Below are positions 6,787 to 12,090 of a stretch of DNA of 14,893 nucleotides, in pieces. The first letter of the stretch is position 1, and each line of letters starts with the position of its first letter. A program made the translations under genes and the position numbers. The notes below the pieces were generated by a model. It was given only the letters and a program-made list of their open reading frames with translations. It had not been told where the DNA came from and searched no databases. The stretch spans positions 1 through 14,893 of the forward strand of contig JAEZCR010000003.1 of the NCBI GenBank assembly GCA_023433465.1, written 5' to 3'. The stretch is from Pseudomonadota bacterium (lineage in GTDB: Bacteria; Pseudomonadota; Gammaproteobacteria; Steroidobacterales; Steroidobacteraceae).

Positions 6787-6963
6787 ATGGAACGCCCCCA
6801 TCCCGGGCGCTCATCGTTGACCGATATGACCGTCATGAAGAAAGAGCCCGACGGATCCTTGCGGATCCCGGTCGGGCCGAAGCCGATTCCGGGCGTTGCT
6901 GAGTCGCATTGGCCGCCCGCGCCCGTGGGCAAGCCATTTTCCCTGCAAGTGCCTGCTGGCTAA
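6787..6963 (+). CDS. Possible small protein (58 aa) after the exported HAD gene
   Basis: An ATG with AAGGG close upstream opens a 58-codon frame ending in TAA at 6961-6963. It is in the same frame as the HAD gene, only four codons after that gene's TAG, so it could also be reached by stop-codon readthrough. The product is Pro-rich (PVGPKPIPGV, HWPPAPVGKPF) with mostly G/C third positions, unlike random frames here, which are Arg-rich. I recognise no family. It fills the gap to the convergent receiver gene and overlaps its stop by four bases. Against it: a hairpin that looks like a terminator for the opposite strand lies inside it, and it is short. Confidence 0.3.
   Translation: MERPHPGRSSLTDMTVMKKEPDGSLRIPVGPKPIPGVAESHWPPAPVGKPFSLQVPAG
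6846..6877 (-). terminator. Candidate intrinsic terminator of the receiver gene
   Basis: GCCCGAC-GGATCC (6846-6858) pairs with GGATCC-CG-GTCGGGC (6863-6877) around a TTGC loop, giving 13 base pairs with a two-base bulge. On the minus strand it is followed by TCTTTCTTC, a pyrimidine/U-rich tail. It lies about 80 bases after the receiver gene stop, so it suits termination of that gene. It overlaps the possible small plus-strand ORF; both cannot be explained independently. Confidence 0.5.
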
Positions 6964-7334
6964 CTACCTGCGTTCAGGAGCGCCGCGTTGAGCTCTTCGG
7001 TCGTGAATGGCTTTCTGAGGTACGCGACACAGCCGACCGCGATCGCGCGTTCGCGCGTGGCACAATCGTCGGATCCCGTCATGAAGATGAGCGGCATCGG
7101 GCGCCGGTCCGCGCGCGCCAGCGTTTCTCCCAGCTCCATACCGGACATGCCCGCTCCGAGCTGGATGTCGACGACCAGGCAATACACGGAGGGCCCGACC
7201 GGACAGGCCAGAAAGTGTTCCGCGGAATCGTATACGAGGACCTGGTATCCGCACGCGGACAACAGGCGCTTGAACGCCTTGCGGGCGGCGGGATCGTCGT
7301 CGACGAATGCGACCACTTTTGGTGTGCCGGACAT
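6960..7334 (-). CDS. Single-domain (receiver-only) response regulator
   Basis: The protein is about 124 aa and consists only of a FixJ/CheY-type receiver: acidic pair Asp12/Asp13 (FVDDDPAA), phosphoacceptor Asp56 (LVVDIQL), Thr86 (IFMTGSDD), and Lys108 in the YLRKPF motif. There is no output domain after the receiver; it ends NAALLNAGS. Such proteins act through protein contacts or phosphorelays. The start is either ATG 7334 (given) or ATG 7346, four codons upstream; neither has a clear ribosome site, and the longer open frame to 7511 is not convincing and overlaps the AraC gene. It is divergent from the AraC gene with about 50 bases between them. Either kinase at 625-3533 could be its partner, but they are 3 kb away. 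Confidence 0.83.
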   Translation of the reverse strand: MSGTPKVVAFVDDDPAARKAFKRLLSACGYQVLVYDSAEHFLACPVGPSVYCLVVDIQLGAGMSGMELGETLARADRRPMPLIFMTGSDDCATRERAIAVGCVAYLRKPFTTEELNAALLNAGS

Positions 7335-7361
7335 CGCCGCGCACATTACGGACCCGCGGCG
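7335..7361. promoter_or_regulatory. Short inverted repeat between receiver and AraC genes
   Basis: CGCCGCG (7335-7341) and CGCGGCG (7355-7361) are perfect inverted arms with a 13-base spacer, located in the divergent gap of the receiver and AraC genes. AraC regulators usually bind direct repeats, and GC-only arms are expected by chance here, so support is weak. Confidence 0.2.
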
Positions 7362-7387
7362 CGCGATGCTTGTCACGCGTGGCCAAA

Positions 7388-8473
7388 ATGTTTTCCACGG
7401 CGGCCATGACAGCTTCTCCTGATGACGCCTCCGCGCAGAGTGGAATCCCCTACGCAAAAGGCACCATCGCGCGTCTCGCCTGCGCGCATGCGCGCAAGGC
7501 CGGCCTCCCACTGCCGCCGCTGCTGCGCCGCGCGAACCTCACCGCGCAGCAGATCGGCGACCCGCGCGCCCGACTCGCGGTACGCGACCAGATCCGGTTG
7601 CTCAACGTGATCGCCGAGGAGCTGAACGACGAACTACTGGGATTTCATCTCGCGCAGCAATGCGAGCTGCGGGAATTCGGACTCCTTTACTATGTGGGAG
7701 CCACCTCGGCGACGTTGCATGACGCCGTGCGGCGTACGGCGCGCTACAGCGGGCTCGGCAACGAAGGCATCGCGCAGGAATGCATCGACGGCCGGCATTT
7801 CGGCATCAACCTGCGCTACGTCGGCGTGAGCCGCCACGTCGACCGGCATCAGGCGGAATTCTGGTTCACCGCCGCGACGCGCATTCTGTGGCGGCTTTCC
7901 GGCCAGCACTTCGCCCCGCGCCGCGTCCGCTTCATGCACCCGCGCTCGCAGCAGACGGAGCAGCTGCAAGGTTTCTTCGGCGGCGATCTGGAATTCGGCG
8001 CTGCCGGCGACGACATGATTTTCCAGAAGTCCGTGGGCGAATCTCCGGTCGTGAGTGCGGATCCCTATCTCAACGAACTACTCGTGCGTTACTGCGAGGA
8101 AGCGCTCGCGCAGCGCCAGTCGACGCGCGGCTCGTTCCGCTCGACCATCGAGAACGCCATCGTTCCGCTGCTGCCGCACGGCGAGGTGCGCGCGGCGGAA
8201 ATCGCGCGGCAGCTCGGCATGAGCCAGCGTACGTTCACGCGCCGGCTCGCCGCGGAAGACATCAACTTCTCCAGCCTCATGGACCAGCTGCGGCTCGATC
8301 TCGCGCAGCGCTACTTCGCCGACGGCGAAGCCACCATCTCGCAGATCGCCTGGCTGCTCGGCTACCAGGACGTCTCGGCATTCTCGAAAGCCTTCCGCCG
8401 CTGGACCGGCAAGTCTCCCCGCGAAGCCCGGGTTGGTGCCAGGCACGGAAAATCCGGGAGAAGCCGGGGATGA
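7388..8473 (+). CDS. AraC-family transcriptional regulator (OruR/VirS-like)
   Basis: The 361-aa protein starts with the arabinose-binding-like domain found in ArgR/OruR/VirS-type AraC regulators (about residues 25-215; YAKGTIARLACAHARKAGL, then LLNVIAEELNDELLGF and FGLLYYVGATSATL). The C-terminal DNA-binding domain has two helix-turn-helix units: AAEIARQLGMSQRTFTRRL (269-287) and ATISQIAWLLGYQDVSAFSKAFRRW (315-339), followed by the GKSPREAR end typical of AraC. The start is uncertain: ATG 7388 is given, ATG 7406 is equally possible, and neither has a strong ribosome site. The stop overlaps the start of the second HAD gene (ATGA), so it probably controls that operon and perhaps its paralogue upstream. 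The inducer is unknown. Confidence 0.88.
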   Translation: MFSTAAMTASPDDASAQSGIPYAKGTIARLACAHARKAGLPLPPLLRRANLTAQQIGDPRARLAVRDQIRLLNVIAEELNDELLGFHLAQQCELREFGLLYYVGATSATLHDAVRRTARYSGLGNEGIAQECIDGRHFGINLRYVGVSRHVDRHQAEFWFTAATRILWRLSGQHFAPRRVRFMHPRSQQTEQLQGFFGGDLEFGAAGDDMIFQKSVGESPVVSADPYLNELLVRYCEEALAQRQSTRGSFRSTIENAIVPLLPHGEVRAAEIARQLGMSQRTFTRRLAAEDINFSSLMDQLRLDLAQRYFADGEATISQIAWLLGYQDVSAFSKAFRRWTGKSPREARVGARHGKSGRSRG

Positions 8474-9387
8474 ACGGGCGGCTGCTGCCATCCTGGAACG
8501 ATGGACGTGCTCGTTCCGCGATCCTGGGTTTCATCGAGCGCGTCACGGCCGAGGGAACCAGCGACTACGTGCCTCCGGCCGACCGGATCGCGGTCTTCGA
8601 CAACGACGGCACGTTGTGGTGCGAGCAGCCGGTGCCGGTGCAGGCGTTCTTCCTCTTCGACCGCATCAAGCAGCTCGCGACCCGGGACACGAGCCTTTAT
8701 CAACAACAGCCCTTCAAGGCGTTCCTCGAGCACGACACCGACGCCATCGCGAACCTCGGCAAGCGCGGTATCTCGGAAGTGTTCTTCGCGACGCATGCCG
8801 GCATGAGCGAGGAGGAATTCGATCGGGCGGCGAGCCAGTGGTTCGAACGCGCGCGGCATCCGAAATTCGACCGGCGCTTCCTCGAATGCGTGTACCAGCC
8901 GCAGCTCGAGCTGCTCGAGCTGCTGCGCGCGCACGATTTCCGCACGTTCATCGTGACCGGCGGAGGAATGGATTTCGTCCGGACGTTCGCCGAAGGAACC
9001 TACGGCATCGCACGCGAGCGGGTAGTTGGTTCCAGCGTGAAGCTGCACTTCGAGCTGCGCCCGGGGCGCGCCCTGCTCTGGAAGAGCAACGCACTCAACA
9101 GTTTCGATGACCGAGATGCGAAGCCCGAGAACATCGGCCTGCACATCGGCCGACGACCCTTGCTCGCGTTCGGCAACTCCGACGGTGACCTCGCGATGAT
9201 GTTGTACTCCCGGAACGGCCCCGGTCCGCGGCTCGCGCTGCTGCTGCATCACGACGATGCGGAGCGCGAGTTCGCCTATGACCGCGATTTCCACGTGAGC
9301 CCGCTCGCCGATGCGCTCGACCGCGCCGAAGAGCTCGGCGTGACGGTGGTGAGCATGAAGCAGGACTGGAAACAGGTGTTCCGATGA
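8470..9387 (+). CDS. Cytoplasmic HAD-superfamily hydrolase, paralogue of the exported copy
   Basis: The 305-aa protein has motif I FDNDGTLW (Asp44, Asp46), motif II IVTGGG (Thr163), probable motif III Lys218 in DRDAKPENIG and motif IV FGNSDGD (234-240). A cap lies between motifs I and II. There is no signal peptide: the start is MNGRLLPSWN, so it lacks the export segment of the 5776 copy and the two may act on related phosphate compounds in different compartments. The ATG overlaps the AraC stop (ATGA) and has GGGAG nine bases upstream. The open frame upstream to 7780 is the alternate frame of the AraC gene. Its own stop overlaps the DUF1622 start (ATGA). Substrate unknown. Confidence 0.9.
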   Translation: MNGRLLPSWNDGRARSAILGFIERVTAEGTSDYVPPADRIAVFDNDGTLWCEQPVPVQAFFLFDRIKQLATRDTSLYQQQPFKAFLEHDTDAIANLGKRGISEVFFATHAGMSEEEFDRAASQWFERARHPKFDRRFLECVYQPQLELLELLRAHDFRTFIVTGGGMDFVRTFAEGTYGIARERVVGSSVKLHFELRPGRALLWKSNALNSFDDRDAKPENIGLHIGRRPLLAFGNSDGDLAMMLYSRNGPGPRLALLLHHDDAEREFAYDRDFHVSPLADALDRAEELGVTVVSMKQDWKQVFR

Positions 9388-9761
9388 AAGTAGCCCTTGC
9401 GCACGCCACCGAGTGGTCCATCCTGCTCATCGACACCATCGCGCTCGTGCTGGTCTTGTTGGGCACGATCGAAGCGGCGATCTCCGGCCTGAGGATGATG
9501 TTCTCGTCACCCACCGGTCATCGCAAACGCGACGCGTGGCTGCGTTATGCACGCTGGCTCGTGGCCGCCCTCACCTTCCAGCTCGCGGCGGACATCATCG
9601 AAACCTCGATCACCACCGACTGGATGGCCATCGCACGCGTGGGCGCGATCGCCGTGATCCGCACGTTCCTCAACTACTTTCTCGAGAAGGATCTAAACGA
9701 GCTTCGCGAGCGGGAGGAACAGGATCGCGATGATGTGCGCGGCGACTCCGGCAAGCGCTGA
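9384..9761 (+). CDS. DUF1622 family small membrane protein
   Basis: The 125-aa protein has three hydrophobic segments (about 12-34, 58-78 and 80-100) with the family features LVLLGTIEAAISGLR, RYARWLVAALTFQLAADIIETSI and AVIRTFLNYFLEKDL, then a charged tail ending DSGKR. DUF1622 proteins are predicted inner-membrane proteins of unknown function. The start overlaps the HAD stop (ATGA), so translation is likely coupled and it is the last gene of the AraC-HAD-DUF1622 operon. It converges on the permease gene with 47 bases between, in which I see no clear terminator. Confidence 0.85.
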   Translation: MKVALAHATEWSILLIDTIALVLVLLGTIEAAISGLRMMFSSPTGHRKRDAWLRYARWLVAALTFQLAADIIETSITTDWMAIARVGAIAVIRTFLNYFLEKDLNELREREEQDRDDVRGDSGKR

Positions 9762-9808
9762 CCCGCGGGGCCTCGCCGTACATTTCCGCTCGGTTGCCCG
9801 CGCAATGA

Positions 9809-10693
9809 CTACGGACCAGGCGCGGTTCGGCTGAGAGCCTGACGCTCATGCAGCTTCTTGCGCCATTGCGTGTAGGGGATCGTCGCGACCGTCGACACGA
9901 TGAGGTCGAGCAACACGGCGACGGCGATCAGCTTCTTCTGATCCGGGAACAGCGCCGCTCCGATGACGATCGCGACTCCCGGATGACGCGCTGACGTCGA
10001 CAATGCGAGGACCGTCCGATCATCGCCGCGGGGACCGCCGAGCAGATGTCCCACGAGCAACGCGATGAGCGCGAGCGAGACGAATGCCAGCAGGGTGCCG
10101 TCGCCGATCAGCTCCCCGAATGCACGCCAGCCAATGGCGATGATCGCGACCGAGGCCGCCAGCAGGAGAACCACTCCGATTGCGCTGACGGTGCGCGTGA
10201 TGCGGTTGGCGAAGCCCGGAAAGAAGTGCCGGATCAGGAGGCCGGCACCGAGCGGGAGCAATACCGAGATGCCCACCGAGCGCGCGACGAGCGCGGGATC
10301 GATGCTCCAGTTCAGCCCGACCACGCTGCTGATGATGGCAAGCGTCGCCGGAATGAGCACGATCGCGAACAGCGAACTCGCCACGAGCAGGCCCCACACA
10401 TAGTCATCGCGCGTTACGAGCTTGAGCAGTTTCGGAGGAAGGATTGGCGGCACTGGCGAAACGGCCATGACGAACAGAGCCACCTTGACCGGCGGCTTCA
10501 GATCGAACGTGGTGGCGACGAGCAGCGCGATGACCGGCAATACGACATTCATCGACATCAGCGAACGCACCAGGAGAGACGGCTCATGAAAAAGGAAGGT
10601 GACGTCGCCCCACGTGCAGCGCAGACCGAGCGCCAGCACTATCAATACGAGACTGGCCGGAAGCGCGGTGTGGACGAATTCGAGTATCTGCAT
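9809..10693 (-). CDS. Bile acid:sodium symporter (BASS) family permease
   Basis: The 294-aa protein is almost entirely membrane: about nine to ten hydrophobic helices run from residue 8 to 275. BASS hallmarks include the crossover-motif stretches MAVSPVPPILPPKLLKL (97-113) and ALSTSARHPGVAIVIGA, the counterpart of the family's second conserved helix region. Members move organic anions such as bile acids, pantoate or pyruvate with sodium; the substrate here is unknown. The start ATG 10693 lies 14 bases after the DUF202 stop with no obvious ribosome site, so it probably relies on coupling. It is the last gene of the 14592-9809 operon. Confidence 0.82.
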   Translation of the reverse strand: MQILEFVHTALPASLVLIVLALGLRCTWGDVTFLFHEPSLLVRSLMSMNVVLPVIALLVATTFDLKPPVKVALFVMAVSPVPPILPPKLLKLVTRDDYVWGLLVASSLFAIVLIPATLAIISSVVGLNWSIDPALVARSVGISVLLPLGAGLLIRHFFPGFANRITRTVSAIGVVLLLAASVAIIAIGWRAFGELIGDGTLLAFVSLALIALLVGHLLGGPRGDDRTVLALSTSARHPGVAIVIGAALFPDQKKLIAVAVLLDLIVSTVATIPYTQWRKKLHERQALSRTAPGP

Positions 10694-10707
10694 GGCGTAG
10701 TGTCAAC

Positions 10708-11124
10708 TCACAAGAATGAGGTGCGAACGAACAGGCCGATCAGCGCGAGCACGCCGATCAGGGCCACGAGGCTGGCGATGACCCCGACGGGTGTGTGACC
10801 TGCCGGCTTGTCGATCCTGACGTTCAGTACGCGCATCGTGTGCCGGAACTCCCATAACCCGACGACCAGCGACGCGAGCCCGAGCACGACCAGGATCGGT
10901 GGCAGAAGACTTCCATGCTCCGGGCCCTCGAGACCCGGTTTCTCGCGCAGGTACTGCAGGAATTTTCCGATCGTGAACCCGAAGCTGATCATCGAGAACG
11001 CGGTGCGGATCCACGCCATGAGTGTCCGCTCCGCCGCGAGCTGCGTGCGTTGCAGGCTCAGGCGCGTGCCCTCGTCCAGGTGTCGGGCATGCGGGAGAGC
11101 CCCGTCATCGGCTGTCGCGGACAT
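10708..11124 (-). CDS. DUF202/YidH family membrane protein
   Basis: The 138-aa protein carries the family signature LAAERTLMAWIRTAFSMISFGFTI at about 29-52, followed by a second helix (75-92) and a third (113-133). DUF202/YidH proteins are small inner-membrane proteins of unknown function. The ATG directly follows the FGE stop with no gap (TGA then ATG), so translation is coupled. The soluble N-terminus (1-25) is His/Asp-containing and not membrane-embedded. Confidence 0.88.
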   Translation of the reverse strand: MSATADDGALPHARHLDEGTRLSLQRTQLAAERTLMAWIRTAFSMISFGFTIGKFLQYLREKPGLEGPEHGSLLPPILVVLGLASLVVGLWEFRHTMRVLNVRIDKPAGHTPVGVIASLVALIGVLALIGLFVRTSFL

Positions 11125-12075
11125 TCAGGCGCCCTGGCGGATGATGCAGCGGAAGCCGAGATGGCAGGTCGCCGTGTCGATCATCTGCGCGTGGCGCGCC
11201 GCCGGACGATAACGCCGGCAGTAGTTTGGCGCGCAGAGGAAACTGCCGCCCTTGATCACCTTGCGCGGAATGCGCGCCTGCGGCATGCACGGGTCGTAGC
11301 TGTGCTCGATCGAGGGCCCCCGGGGATTCTGCGGCACGCAGCACGCTTTCTTCGCCGGCTGCTTGTGGCGGTCGCGATACCAGTCCGTCGTCCACTCCCA
11401 GACATTGCCCGTCGTTTCGTAGAGCCCGTAGCCGTTGGGCGGGAACGAACGCACCGGCGCGACACCCGTGAAACCGTCGAGCTCGAGGTTCTGCCACGGA
11501 AACTCGCCCTGCCAGGTATTGGCCATCTGTTTGCCATCGGGCGCGAACTCGTCGCCCCACGCGAACTCGGCGCCGTCCAGGCCGCCGCGCGCGGCGAACT
11601 CCCATTCCGCTTCGGTCGGAAGCTCCTTTCCGGCCCAGCGCGCGAAAGCCTCCGCGTCCTCGTACGAGACCTGAACCACCGGGTGATCGAGCCGTCCCGT
11701 GATCGAGCTGCCGGGGCCTTCCGGGTGGCGCCAGCTCGCGCCGGGTAGATAGTCCCACCAGTTGTGGAAATCGCGCAGATCGACCGGTCCGCGCGCGCGT
11801 CGGAAGACGAGGCCGCCCGGTTTCAGCAACGCGGGATCCGCGCCCGGGTACATGGCCGGATCGAGCGGCCGTTCGGCGATCGTCACGTATCCCGTGGCCG
11901 CGACGAACGCGGCGAAGTCGGCGTTGGTGACGGCGGTCGCATCCATCCAGAACGGCGTGACCGTCACGGGATGCGCGGGCGCCTCTTCGGGGTAGTGAGA
12001 GTCCGAACCCATCGTGAACGTGCCGCCCGGGATGAACACGGCGTCTTCCCGTTCCAGCGCAAGTGGCCGGTGCAT
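11125..12075 (-). CDS. Formylglycine-generating enzyme (FGE)-family sulfatase modifying factor
   Basis: The 316-aa protein spans the whole FGE-sulfatase domain. It opens with FIPGGTFTMGSD (14-25), continues with PVVQVSYEDAEAFARWAGKELPTEAEWEFAARGG, then NGYGLYETTGNVWEWTTDWY (214-233), and ends with KVIKGGSFLC....YC RRYRPAARH. Cys281 and Cys286 in LCAPNYC match the two copper-binding catalytic cysteines of genuine FGE (Cys272/Cys277 of the Streptomyces enzyme). This distinguishes it from EgtB/PvdO-like relatives that lack them. FGE converts a sulfatase active-site cysteine to formylglycine in the unfolded client. No sulfatase is in the window; one may lie upstream beyond 14893. AAGGAGG four bases before ATG 12075 makes the start secure. 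Extra cysteines (245, 246, 263, 304, 310) are notable. Confidence 0.9.
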   Translation of the reverse strand: MHRPLALEREDAVFIPGGTFTMGSDSHYPEEAPAHPVTVTPFWMDATAVTNADFAAFVAATGYVTIAERPLDPAMYPGADPALLKPGGLVFRRARGPVDLRDFHNWWDYLPGASWRHPEGPGSSITGRLDHPVVQVSYEDAEAFARWAGKELPTEAEWEFAARGGLDGAEFAWGDEFAPDGKQMANTWQGEFPWQNLELDGFTGVAPVRSFPPNGYGLYETTGNVWEWTTDWYRDRHKQPAKKACCVPQNPRGPSIEHSYDPCMPQARIPRKVIKGGSFLCAPNYCRRYRPAARHAQMIDTATCHLGFRCIIRQGA

Positions 12076-12079
12076 CGTT

Positions 12080-12086
12080 CCTCCTT
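12080..12086 (-). promoter_or_regulatory. Strong ribosome site of the FGE gene
   Basis: AAGGAGG followed by AACG and ATG fills the 15-base gap between the stop of the 833-aa protein gene and the FGE start. It gives FGE a strong independent initiation site even though the genes are co-transcribed. Confidence 0.75.
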
Positions 12087-12090
12087 GAAC

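Noticed and set aside
5608..6801. 397-codon minus-strand frame across the exported HAD gene
   Set aside because: No domain, His/Arg-rich, and it would overlap the DUF1214 start; HAD motifs on the plus strand are intact.
7780..8469. Upstream part of the open frame containing the second HAD gene
   Set aside because: Arg/Ala-rich product in the alternate frame of the AraC gene; HAD similarity starts only after ATG 8470, which has a ribosome site.
8362..9294. Minus-strand frame antisense to the second HAD gene
   Set aside because: No domain or ribosome site; shadow of a gene with complete motifs.
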